This document shows, one piece after another, positions 43,646-54,547 of a stretch of DNA of 64,000 nucleotides. Source of the DNA: Balanoglossus misakiensis. Its lineage: Eukaryota; Hemichordata. A program made the translations under genes and the position numbers. Every line of letters starts with the position of its first letter. Position 1 is the stretch's first letter. Where the stretch lies: positions 5,146,001-5,210,000 of the forward strand of contig CM082585.2 of assembly GCA_040954595.2 (NCBI GenBank), read 5' to 3'. The notes under the pieces were generated by a model, which saw nothing but the letters and a program-made list of their open reading frames with translations, made no database searches and was not told where the DNA came from.

Positions 43646-45100
43646 CTACTGTGGTAACACAAACGATACAGACGGATCGAGAAGTTGTTCGAGACTTTCG
43701 GTTTTTCTGTAACCTAGAGTGTCCAGCATGTACGGGCAGTCGCCGACATTTTCGATTTTCTGCACAAGACCTAACGACATCTTTTTGCGCCAAAATTGCG
43801 CCGTTTCTTTGGAATTCCGCTTTGTCTGCCAGGCATAGTAAACGTGGTCGCCGTTGGCGTCTTCTTTGGTGTTCTCGTCTATCCACCGCCTGACGTTGTC
43901 GTGCAGCTCCATGCCGAGAAATCTGTAGACTTTTTGAGCGGTGCCGATGGGGTCTTCCGACAGATCTTCGTAACGGACGGCCATGTAGTTTTCTCTTCGG
44001 AACCAGTCGGCGTGTTGACTGACGAGCACATTTCTCAACATGGTGGTGCAATAAATCATGAGCCGCCGCACGAGTTCCTCGTCGAACTGGGACTCGTTCA
44101 GTTTCATGTTGACCTCGTCCTTTTTGGTCGCTCGCCAGTTACTGATATGTATCGGCATGACCGACGACATAACGCCCCTGGGGTCGCGGATCAGGTTGAT
44201 GACGCGCAGATTAACATCCGGGTCACTAAGTAGATGATGGAGAGGATACACGTCGAATAGTCTGATTTCTTTGACGGCCACGTTATTGTAAGAGCGGCAA
44301 GATTCAGCGGCTTTCTCTGGTGTCATGATTTGGCACGTAGCAAAAGTGTTCTCCTTATCGTTCCAGCCCGAACAGTACTTGTCGTTCACCCACGCCGGTA
44401 CGACGTTTCTTTTGGCGCGCGGCGGCACCGGATTGTACAACTTGTCCAAGATTCCCCTAGCAACGCCCGTATAATTGCACGTATAAATCCCCTGGAGCAA
44501 CTCCATGCCCCTGACTGCCAGCAAGGGATCATAGTCGTTCAAGCCCAGTCCTTTCGGCGGTTCGAAGAAGTACAAAAAATCAGGATGCTGGCGAAACATC
44601 TCGCCGAAGAACGACGAGCCCGTGCGCATGCTTGCCATCACCAGAACATTGAGTCTTGACGTCACGCGCGATGCACTGTTTTTACCTGTTATTACAGGCG
44701 CGGGCGGCGGGACGAATTTCTTTTCTTCTATCTGCTGCTTTAAAGTGTCGTGGCTGTTTATTAAATTTTGCAGAAGTTTGTGCAGTATCTCCATGCTGTC
44801 GTCGTGGTTGTTGCGAATCAACTCGAAAAGTTCCAAGTTGTTTTGCCTGTCGTTCATCATGATGTGTTTTATATTGCGCAGAGTGTTGTTCAGATCGGAG
44901 AGATCCTTGCGCATGCGGCTGGGCTCGGTGACGGGAGACCCGTTCTGGCGATCCGTGCCCGTATACTCACGTTGTTGAGCCGGGTCCGCGATACCACCAT
45001 CGCGATCCTCCAGCACAATTTCGCGCACCCATCCAAATATGAGGATGAGGTTGAAGACGACGAGAAACACCAGGATTGCTGTGGTCTGTTGACGACGCAT
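43646..45100 (-). CDS. Golgi carbohydrate 6-O-sulfotransferase (CHST family), intronless
   Basis: This is a 484-aa single-exon ORF. It transfers sulfate from PAPS to a hydroxyl of Gal, GalNAc or GlcNAc on glycans in the Golgi lumen, by family. A signal anchor (about residues 8-26) follows a short basic tail (MRRQQ). A stem with a coiled-coil-like stretch (about 66-128) comes next. The 5'-phosphosulfate loop is ASMRTGSSFFGEMF (RTGSSF at 159-164). The 3'-phosphate site is LIRDPRGVMSSVM (about 303-315). YMAVRYEDLSEDP is the conserved distal motif. The order and spacing are those of CHST1/3/7-type enzymes; the exact member is not assignable. I chose the Met at 45,100 because it gives the normal type II N-terminus. 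The frame stays open 41 codons further to an ATG at 45,223, but that extension is not signal-like. Confidence 0.9.
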   Translation of the reverse strand: MRRQQTTAILVFLVVFNLILIFGWVREIVLEDRDGGIADPAQQREYTGTDRQNGSPVTEPSRMRKDLSDLNNTLRNIKHIMMNDRQNNLELFELIRNNHDDSMEILHKLLQNLINSHDTLKQQIEEKKFVPPPAPVITGKNSASRVTSRLNVLVMASMRTGSSFFGEMFRQHPDFLYFFEPPKGLGLNDYDPLLAVRGMELLQGIYTCNYTGVARGILDKLYNPVPPRAKRNVVPAWVNDKYCSGWNDKENTFATCQIMTPEKAAESCRSYNNVAVKEIRLFDVYPLHHLLSDPDVNLRVINLIRDPRGVMSSVMPIHISNWRATKKDEVNMKLNESQFDEELVRRLMIYCTTMLRNVLVSQHADWFRRENYMAVRYEDLSEDPIGTAQKVYRFLGMELHDNVRRWIDENTKEDANGDHVYYAWQTKRNSKETAQFWRKKMSLGLVQKIENVGDCPYMLDTLGYRKTESLEQLLDPSVSFVLPQ

Positions 45101-48050
45101 ACTGCAGGCATTGGCTCCTAGAGAACTCTGTTCAGGTCTTAGCGCAAAGTGGTGTGGCCGCACTTGGTGACGAGTTTTTTTTACTGATGCGGAGAAAGGT
45201 AAATGTCGACGGTCGCACCCCAACCTAACAGGTGCTTAACTGACAGAGACGGACTGAGTCTGCGCAGTTCTGTTAGTTTCGATGATTACAATATGATACA
45301 GGTTATCGTCTTACAAGTTACACGTATACTAATACACTGTATATACAATGACCACGTCACAACCGTGGCACCTCTGTTGGACGGCGTCGATCAAACTCAA
45401 TCAAGTGAACTCGCATCTCATAGTTTGAGTATACCTTGGAAAAAAAACATAAATAAAATCCACGAAATCACCAAGAGAATATGGTGGAACAGGAAGCTCC
45501 GAATTTAGTCCAGCTGCCGGTGTTCTGTAAGCAATATGCGGGTAAAATCCGTTATGTACATGTAAACACCATATGGACCAGCGACGGCGTGTGAATTAAC
45601 ACCTGTTAACCGTTTCTCAGTGTTCATCTGCCTGTCTATGCATGATTACACTGTTCAACTTTCGGCACGACAACAACATACCGTCACCAGCCATGCACGC
45701 AGCGTCGTTTCCGCCTAGCAGTCAGCACGACCACGCAAGCACTTGTGTCCTTGTAACTGTGTAATGGAATGTCCACTGGCGTCGTAGTACGTGGAGGTCC
45801 GGTACTGGCATCGGGTGTAAACTTTACAACATCATGTGCCGATTATTGTAATCTAGCGGGGCTTATAAAACTGTCTATCATTAGAACACATCGTTTGTTT
45901 AGCTGGTGGTGTGTGGCGGTGTATACGTCGACGTACGAACTGTCATGATGTCATTCTATATCTTGAATGTCCAGCGGGTCACTTTACAATGACCCATGTA
46001 TGCTAAAGTATTTGCATTCAGCGCCGACACAATAGAATGCATAATGAATGAGTTCCCACTACAACCACTCGACCGTTTCGCCTATGACCAAATTTTGAAA
46101 GCGTTGACACATCGTTTAGAAACAAACTGGAAAGCGTTCATTTCTGTCAAAGATCACAACTGAAACGGTTTTTAATTCATTTTATCAGCAGAAGCTTACG
46201 GTATACTAGTCATCTAAATATGTCTCTAATCCCCGTTTCTCCGAATGATTATAGTATGCCCGGTTGTCAGTAGACCTGAAGTGACCTCTAAACTCGGACC
46301 ACTGTTTAAATATTAACGCAATCACCTAGTACCTGTCGACACGTGCACACCCCAATATTATATGTTATCATTTGACGTAAGGTTATGCATGCAGAGACGT
46401 GGTCTGTTGAGGCTTTGAATTGTACTTTCAGGTCAGCGGTCTTATGTATTGACATAAACTCTTTTAGTATGTTTGTTTTGCAAAGATAAAATTTTTCACT
46501 GAAAAGGTCAATCATATATTGTAATTTTTCCCATGAAAAGAATAATACCAGAACGTCACAGTGGTTTCTTAATTATATGAATGGTCTAATGACAATTATT
46601 GACTGATCCAAGCCAGGGTTGAATCAAGTTTTATACCCCTGTCGCTTTACTATCAAGACATTCTCATCCGCCAAGAATTGCATTCAATTCGTTGTTTTGT
46701 TCATGTCTGTTGACTGTGTTAAATTCACTGATGATCAACAACTGTACTTACATGTGTTTTCCTTGGGATTTCTAATCTATTCAAAATCTTGTGGCTTGAT
46801 TCTCTCTAAGTTAAGTATGCCGTTCATTTCGCTTTTCTTATGAAATTATAAATGGGTTATGTATAATTCTATGCTGCATATATTTGATCAGCATATAGTT
46901 GACTCTGACAACTACAGGTCTTTTTGTAAAAGATTTTGGCTGTTCTCCGTTATGTTTTCATCTTAATTATCACCTACTTTATTGTTTCTACAGCAATGCG
47001 GATCTGAGGCTAAGCGCAACTGTCTCCAGATATATTGAATAACATAACACATGCTGTTTACTTAGCAGGTTTGGATCGGAATATATGAATTCTGTTGGAA
47101 ATTATTTATGGTTGATGAGATGAGAGCTACGTGCATGCGTGTACTTGTGGTGACCGTGACCCTCTCAGGGTGTAGCCGCTGCAGTGTCCTGAATTCGTCG
47201 TCTTAAGTTACAAGGTCTTCTGACGTCGACCTACATCCTGAAGTACAGGGCGGGGTGCGAGCTATCTTTAGGGAGCTTTCAATTACTATATGGAAGGGGT
47301 GGGCCGAATAAATATGCGGGAGGGGGGTCGGTCAGTCACGAAAAAGGTGACCCCCTGCACGTAGCTAATACGTGAACCTTGTCCTGTATTATGGTAGTAG
47401 TATCGAGCATGAATATATATTAGTATATTAGCGGAAAATGACATCTTGAGCACAGAAATTGATTGTACATGTACTGAAAAACTGTTAATTTTTTTACCAT
47501 TGGCAGTATGCGATATGACTACCCATTTTCAAATCTCCAATTCTAAAACGTCCCTGTCCCAGGACAGCTGCGTAAAATGTTACCCTTTCCCCGATTCCTC
47601 CGACCCACCCCCTCTTTACAAATGACAACTCCCTTAACTCGGTTTATCAGTTTTACCTTGAGCGTGTACATGTACTTGTTTGCCGGTGGTCAAGTAGTTG
47701 TTAATCATCTTGTCACATTCTTATAATCATTTCGCCTCGCCAACAAAGGGGTTAGCTGTTTGTCCTGTTTACGACTTACTTAAGTAGGACTCTTATCGTC
47801 CACTATAGCGTACGTCACGGAACATAAAAAAGGCAAAGTGTATAGGCCTATAGCCCAGGGCTTAGACCAAAGTGTCTCCACTTATGGGTTTGACAGCGAA
47901 TGACTGGGACATACGTCAACCATTGTTAAACGGAAATGAACACTGGATGCAAAATGTAAGTGTCCTCGTGTGTAAATAAAAATATAATGCAAATCTCAAA
48001 ACAATGACATACAGTGCTTTGACTTCTAATAAACAGGTTAGCCACATATG

Positions 48051-48211
48051 TGAATGAATGAAAGAATGAATGGATGAATGAATGAATGAATGAATGAATG
48101 AATGAATGAATGAATGAATGGATGCATGCATGCATGCATGCATGAATGAATGAATGAATGAATGAATGAATGAATGAATGAATGGATGAATGAATGAATG
48201 AATGAATGAAT
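48051..48211. repeat. (GAAT)n microsatellite with (GCAT)n core
   Basis: TGAATGAATG repeats are interrupted by GGATGCATGCATGCATGCAT and then resume. The open frames over it are artefacts. Confidence 0.93.
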
Positions 48212-48984
48212 CTATTTGTTAATTACTAATACGATATTTTTCTGTGAAATGTGGTCGTTATCAGTGCGCGCAGTGATGATGGCGGCGGTGTTGGTGGTGG
48301 TGAAGACAATGGTCTGGACTACATATTAAGCATGCAACTAGGCAACTAGTCTGGTCCCCTGCCCCAATCCAACCGCTGGCTGCGCTACGCTAGAGGCTGT
48401 GTGCGTGGTCAAGGAAGTGCTCGATGATTTGAAACTTCTGCCACTAGGGGCGCTGTTATTTTGAACGGAAGTCTGGGTCATACATCAGCATACATAGACG
48501 TTGAATCGGTAAGGGGTGGATCATTTGAAGTGAAGGGAGGAGGGGGGTCTGATACATTTTTGCACAAGAAAACAGGATCTAAGCAATTATCAATAAAAAA
48601 ATTCAGCCAGAAAAGGCTTGAAAAATAAAAAAAGATTTGGTGAAAGAAAAAAAAATATTCCATCAAAAATTACTTTCTGGAACACATTTATTCATTTTCC
48701 TTGAGCAAACTTTTGGTGACTCAGAAATAACATTCACAGAAAGAACTTTCCATTAATATATATAGGTCTTTGGTTGTAAAAATATAGTTTGACCAAGAAA
48801 CTTGCAATAAAAACATGTTGTAACCCTCATTTAATATTGGAATATGCACATTTGTGCGTCATGGAAGTTGTCAAACTGTGATTGTCAAATAATTTTATAT
48901 CAGAGAGTGTGATTTTTATATAATCAGCGCTAACAAATGCATTTTTGTCCTTTAATATAGAGAAGTTCACCAGTGTACAAGGCC

Positions 48985-49115
48985 AAGGCAATTAGAGTAA
49001 TCCACTGTTCAACCAATCAGATTGCTCAAGGCAATTGGCGAAATCCCATGTTTAACCAATCAGATTGTTCCACACAATCAGCTAGAGTAATCCACAGTTC
49101 AACCAATCAGATGTC
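48985..49115. repeat. Three-fold imperfect repeat carrying CCAATCAG
   Basis: TTCAACCAATCAGAT or TTTAACCAATCAGAT occurs at about 49,009, 49,051 and 49,099, each preceded by related AATCCAC/AATCCCATG sequence. The period is about 42-48 bp. Confidence 0.6.
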
Positions 49116-49205
49116 ATATTTTGTCGAATGGAGTAAGTTCTGCTCACTGGCACAGGGACCAGCCCGGCCATGTTGTCTGCGATTGGCATCGATGCTTGTC
49201 ACCCT

Positions 49206-49415
49206 TCAAACTACATCTTCATCCTGGGAGTCAGGATCATCTTGGGATGTCAGCCTTTGCAACTCCTCTGCTTCAACCTAAATGAAAGAAAACAAAAATT
49301 ATATATTCTAAATGCAAATTTATGCTGGCTGTGTGTATATGTGTGTATGTATGTATGGTATGTATGTTATGTTATGGTATGTATGTATGTATGTATGTAT
49401 GTATGTATGTATGTA

Positions 49416-49448
<33 letters not shown>

Positions 49449-52400
49449 TATGTATGTGTGTATGTATGTATGTGTGTGTGTATGTACATGTATGTATGTA
49501 TGTATGTATGTGAGTGTGTATGTGTGTATATATGTATGTATGTGTGTGTGTGTGCGTGTGGGAGTAATGGAGTGCTGCACAATCTATGTGTAAGATTTGA
49601 CAGCATCCATGGTGCACTATGGTGGTGTAACAGTTCAAGGGACAATAGCTGTAACTTTTGCTTTATTTACAGTATTTTTTCTGTGTATCAAATGCTATTT
49701 CTTGCTCTACTGAAACAACATATATCACTCCCTGTATATTGTATCGAGGTCCAACTTTACCACAGAAAACAATGGAGTTGGACCAAACCATGGCGACGAA
49801 AAGATGAAATGAACTTTGTAGGCCCTTTAAAGTCACATGACTGTCACATGACTATCACATGACACTTACAGGTCCGTTTCTTCTCTGCCTGGTCTTGTTA
49901 CAGTTACTCTCTGCTGTAGTAGATTCATCCTTCGGTTTGCTGCCGTTGTACACAAAAATGGAGAGCAAGACGATGGGCGCTTGTAGAAAGAAGTTAAGAG
50001 TAGGCCGGAAATCCAGAAACGCTACTGACAAGGTGATGACGATGACAGTTGCCGTTGACGATGACATAATGTGAAACATGTTGTCTCTGAACTTGAGCAT
50101 CAGCGCTATCGTCAAACCGAAAAACGAGGTGATGAATATCAGGAGCACTGTGAAGATATTGTAGCCGTAAAAGAGTCCGCAGTGCAAGATTCTAGTCCGG
50201 TACTTCTCGTGGATGAGAAGACCCAAGGAGTTGAAAAGCACTCCGAACATGTAGAGTTTGCTGTTCTGTATGTAAATGCTCTCTTCCATCCCCTTGCCTT
50301 CTTTGAAGATTTTCTCGTTGTAAACGTTCGCGGTGGACGACACCAGGCACTGCAGGAGAACCAGAAGGTGACCGTTTGTGAATTTGAAAACATTGTCTGA
50401 GTCTTCTTTCTCTGGAGGTGTCTGTTCATCCCCACCAGCCGAGCTTTGCGTTTTCTGCGGTGAGCACGCAATGTGGTGGGCGTCTGCCGGAGAGACAGTG
50501 GAAAGCACATGGTCCACGTTGTGCTCTTTGTATTGGTGCACTTGGCTGTCGGTCAGACTTGACAGGGACACTAACGACAGGAAGAGAACCAGCAAAATGG
50601 CCCACTGCACAGAGCTGAACTTCCTCCTACAAACAGAAAGAAAAATTTACAGATAGTACACATAAACCTTAAAGGGGTTTTCTGTAATACCTAACGATTT
50701 GTAGTAAACAGTACAAGGGCCACTATCATCTTATGTGCATAAGCCAAACCAGAGACAACAACTGTATACAGTTACAACAATTGTATACATTCAATGTCAT
50801 AAGGCAGTGTGCTGTCCTAACAACAGACAAGATGGCAGCGACCATAGTCAGTGATGGGAGATCAGCAAAAGCCCGGGCATTTTGGCTATTTTCATACACG
50901 ATCATTCAAAAATTTGCTTTATTTTATTTTGGACAAATGACCTGCCTTGATAGGAGAGAAAGCATACAAAATGTCAATGTACGAAAGACAAACTGATTAT
51001 GAGTACACATACCTTAGGACGATTCGGAAAAGAACTGAAGTTGTAATGACAACAAAATTTGACAACAACACAGCCACTGCCTACAAACCAGAACAGAGTA
51101 AAACGTGTTAACTGAGTCGGCTACAAAATGATCATCATGTTTGGAGGAATTGCTTGGAAGGGATGCCTAAAGGGACAGAGTCTCTCTCTCATTGCCCTTT
51201 TTCCATTAATTATGTTTGATACAAGACACTGTTTATGTTATTCTACATGTGGATATATATTGAATCAATGTTCGACCACACACAACTTCCATCCCACTTG
51301 TAGACACGAGAGTGAAAAACTCGCCAAATGAATAATCGGTGTTTACTATTTATTCATTTTAGTGAGACTTTTACTCTCATATCCTACAAACAGGATGGAA
51401 GTTGTGTGTGGTCGAACGTTGATTCACTATGCGCATCCACATCTCAGCGGCAATGCTGGACTTTCGTACAGAGAAATGATGCAGGGGAGGGGTGGGGGTG
51501 GGGGATGACGAAAGACAGGACAACCTGTGCAGCAGGTGAGGTGCCATTGTTACTGGTACATGTACTTACTGGACCAAAAGTTGCAATGGTGTAGAACTGG
51601 ATCAGATTGTCGATAAAATAAAGAAGTCCCGGCACGGCCCATTTCAACAATCTACAGAAGTCCCGTAATGACCAAGAAAATACTTCTCCAAAAGATTTTC
51701 CTTCTGATAGTAAAGTAAAGAAAGGATGCATAGGTTGGAATACTTGTACAGTAACAAGTCTAAACTGAATCCTGTCTAATCTGGAAACCTGTCTATACTG
51801 AACACCTTTTCCAGTCATTTTTTACATAGAAACAAAGATGAAAAGAATGTCTGGAAGTGTAAACTGAACACTTCTAAAAATTGAACAACTTCGTTGGTCC
51901 TTTTGTTGTCAGCCTTAGACTGTTTACACTAAACAGCATATGTAACATTTTGGGATGATTTTTATTTTTGAATGATATGGTATATTTAACATCAGAGAGG
52001 CAAGTCTTTATCATAACAATTGATTATATTGTTATGCAAATTAGCCGATACTGTATCAGAAATTTCCAGGGAGAACACTGGAGCTTACCTTTGATCAACA
52101 GTCTCAAAGCAAGTGTACCACACAGTATCAACTTCACAAGCTCAGCAAAGAAGTTGACTGTTACTGGCAGGTAACTGTACAGGTTATCTGAAATGAACAA
52201 GTCATTGTCAATGACACATTCCCCGCTGGATATCAATATATTATAAAAAAAAATATCATGGTACAGTGAAATCGGTCAAGGTACATGTGTAAAATTTAAA
52301 TAGTTTTGACAACATTTCTAACTACTTTACCACTTATCAGTCGAAAAATGTTTGAAATACACATCCATATACAACTACATTTCCCTTTAAAGACAGAGGC

Positions 52401-52489
52401 TTAACCATTTCATCTCCGGTCCTATCTATAGAAGTCCAACTTTGCAACGTAATTGAAATAACAAGACATTGGTTGAGTTCCTCGATTTT

Positions 52490-52564
<75 letters not shown>

Positions 52565-52848
52565 GACAACAACAACAGAAGCAGCAGCAGTAGTACAAAT
52601 GTAGTCTGAGCAACCAACAATCACTCAGGTCAAGCAGATATTTGTGTACCACTATCTTCTGGCAGTTGCACACAGAAGATGAGAGCAGAAGTTAGCAACT
52701 GACCTTCGTTTGACGACAGTCTCATCACCAGAATTCTGGACGTGGCCAGAGTGACATAGACACCACCAAGTAGAATCGTTGTCCATACTGCAGTGTCAGT
52801 CAGACAGTTGGTCAGCTGTTTCAGTTTCTTCTGACACCAAGTCTTCAT
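49206..52848 (-). CDS. SLC35A5: SLC35A5, nucleotide-sugar transporter family protein
   Basis: There are six coding exons on the minus strand: 52848-52704, 52187-52089, 51703-51570, 51080-51013, 50626-49870 and 49277-49206. The phases agree at every junction, giving 424 aa, to my knowledge the same length as the human protein. The recognisable family segments are LPVTVNFFAELVKLILC (exon 2), WAVPGLLYFIDNLIQFY (exon 3), LLSNFVVITTSVLFRIVL (exon 4), and in exon 5 SVQWAILLVLFLS, NVYNEKIFKEG, IYIQNSKLYMFG, DNMFHIM and APIVLLSIFVYNGSKP. The last 72-nt exon encodes an acidic tail (EELQRLT, DSQDEDVV) like that of vertebrate SLC35A5. By family it is a multi-pass Golgi membrane protein of the UDP-sugar transporter group. 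The insert between the SVQW and NVYNEK helices is luminal and poorly conserved. A GTAAGT donor at 49,869 shows that the frame should not be read on to the stop at 49,855. Confidence 0.93.
49335..49562. repeat. (TATG)n/(TG)n compound microsatellite in SLC35A5 last intron
   Basis: Mixed TATG, TGTG and TATGT repeats lie in the intron between the last two coding exons. Apparent Cys/Tyr/Val-rich frames are artefacts. Confidence 0.93.
49734..49806 (+). mobile_element. MITE family 1, copy 2 (partial)
   Basis: It carries GAGGTCCAACTTTACCACAG, AAACAATGG and TTGGACCAAACCATGGCG as in the 39,569 copy. The left CTTTCACC end is missing. It is intronic in SLC35A5. Confidence 0.7.
50705..50865. mobile_element. 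MITE family 2, copy 2
   Basis: It begins AAGGGCCACTATCATCTTAT and GTGCATAAGCCAAACCAGAG. Most of it is the reverse complement of 60,663-60,800 (shared GACAGCACACTGCCTTA, GTATACAATTGTTGTAAC, GACTATGGTCGC.GCCATC). It lies in an SLC35A5 intron. Confidence 0.7.
51169..51430. mobile_element. Foldback MITE family 3, copy 1 (right end missing)
   Basis: The left arm reads AAAGGGACAGAG, then TAATTATGTTTGATACAAG, and TTCGACCACACACAACTTCC. The last of these is mirrored by GGAAGTTGTGTGTGGTCGAA further on, around a CTCGCCAAATGAATAA / TTATTCATTTTAGTGAG centre. The right arm stops after GATTCACTATGCGCA. It is homologous to 59,003-59,354. Confidence 0.8.
52491..52563. repeat. (TCA)n microsatellite in SLC35A5 intron 1
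   Basis: About 24 perfect TCA repeats give poly-Asp and poly-Met phantom frames on the opposite strand. Confidence 0.95.
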
Positions 52849-54319
52849 TGCTTCGGGACAAAAGTGTTGTTCTACAGTGTGCGGAAAAAAGAAACAGAGA
52901 TGCAGAGATGCACGCTAGACTCACACATTGTCACAACACAAAATATCATGCATTTATATCTGCATCAGTTCTCTGTTAATCTCACACGTACATTGGACAG
53001 TCGCGAGCTGTGGGTTGTCAGTGTCAGATATAAATCGTCGCTACACAAAGCCCCGGGTCGGTGATACAAGCATCACACTTCACAGGACTTTCGCGGGGCG
53101 ACGATTTGCAGCTTGTGCAGGGCTGACATGCATGTGTGTTACGTGGCAGCCGGTACCAGTACTGCAGTCTGATGGAAACATTGTTGACGCAGGTTGATGA
53201 ACGAAAACATTGCATTACACGGTTCAATGACCAACCTTTTACTACGTATCTGGGTTAAACAACATGGCTACCTGGCCCAGTCATCATATCCTTTATCCAT
53301 TAACGTTGCTGATCACTGAATGTTGTGTTTTAGGACATTTATACGACCGGTCCTTAGGACTGTGTACAATGTATCTCTTGACCTCGTCTTGGAGGTCAAA
53401 GGTCAAACATGGCGCCCTCTAGAGGCTAACCTGTAAAATCGCACTCTGCGTGCGCCCCCAGCTCGCTCTTGATGCATTTTCAGTGCTACATGAAACCATG
53501 GAGGTACTCTATGATGAAACTGTGAAATTTGAAAGAATCAAATCATTCCTGCTACCAAATTACCCCGTAAATCACACCATCTCAGTGCCAAGGGTTTACG
53601 CGTTGCGCGTCTCTCGGTATCACACGTGTGATGAATATTGACTTTTGATTGGTGGATTCTGAAGAGAAGACGCGTCGAGGTCAAGTTAAGTAAGGACAGT
53701 TACCGTGACCTCGAATGACCCAGCACGGTGCATGCAATGCACGCAACGCAGTAAGGAAATGTACACGTAGAAACGAGTCAGTGTGCTCAGACAGACATCG
53801 TCACCAACGAGAAAAGAACATTTACATTGCCGAGCATTTCGACTCGACACGGACTCCCCACCAGAACCGAGCTTCATGTTTTATGGAGCCTGGAACCTCC
53901 GCCATTTGTCAAAACTGATACGGAGTTGCTTGCTTGTTTATTGTCGTGCGCCGTGAATTTGTAAGGGTAGGTACATGTACGCGTACTCCGATTTCAGGTG
54001 AAGCCTTTTTTTAAGACGATCAGTTGTTCGCAAATGCAAGGATTATACATTCGTGTGTGTGTTATGACATCACTAATCTGTGCACAGAACAGGATAAAAT
54101 GATGAACGTCTTCAGTCTCAGAACCACAGCCTTATAAGGGCACCAGGGCACATGAACTAGTCAGTGGTTGCTGCAGTTTCGTAAAACCTGTCGAAAATAA
54201 CCGCAGTTCAGTAGCTCGAGGTTTTGTTCGTGTTTTTGCGAACTCAAACAAAATGTCGCAAACACAAACAAACCTGGAACTACTGAACTGCAGCTAATGA
54301 AGTAGTTTATGGCATTTGC
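52849..54319. other. Divergent intergenic region between SLC35A5 and the DED/NB-ARC gene
   Basis: The two genes are head to head with about 1.7 kb between start codons. No coding exon is seen. It must hold both 5' UTRs and promoters. No TATA box stands out. The two transcripts may share a bidirectional control region, but nothing here proves it. Confidence 0.5.
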
Positions 54320-54421
54320 TAGTTGTGGTACGCAGCTGTACCGGGGGGGGGGGGGGGGGGCTGATTACCCCACGGCGACGGACCCCCCCCCCCCCAACGG
54401 TACAGCTGCGTACCACAGCTA
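54320..54421. mobile_element. MULE-like MITE (102 bp) with 9-bp target duplication and G18/C13 core
   Basis: The 24-bp terminal inverted repeats have one mismatch (TAGTTGTGGTACGCAGCTGT at the left, complement at the right). They are flanked by the direct repeat GGCATTTGC at 54,311-54,319 and 54,422-54,430. Inside, a run of 18 G (54,343-54,360) and a run of 13 C (54,383-54,395) face each other. A 9-bp duplication is typical of Mutator-like elements. The right end lies 126 bp before the NB-ARC gene ATG. Confidence 0.85.
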
Positions 54422-54547
54422 GGCATTTGCCAGAGTTGGCCAGCAAGACTATTCAAAGAACTAAATGTTTTACTTTTATTGACATTCTCTAGTCTCCTCT
54501 GGCATTGATCTTTTCGAAATCTGGACATTTTATCCTCGGCAGACAGA

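Larger units (their letters stand above)
45101..49205. other. Non-coding region between sulfotransferase and SLC35A5
   Basis: No exon is recognised. It contains the sulfotransferase upstream region, a (GAAT)n microsatellite at 48,051-48,211 with a GCAT-repeat core, and a three-fold repeat of a CCAAT-containing block at about 48,985-49,115. The SLC35A5 3' UTR should start at 49,205 and run leftward. A TTTATT (AATAAA on the minus strand) lies near 48,688. Confidence 0.5.

Noticed and set aside
45101-45223. N-terminal extension of the sulfotransferase to the ATG at 45,223
   Set aside because: The Met at 45,100 starts a normal basic tail plus signal anchor. The upstream 41 codons would bury it and look like 5' UTR.
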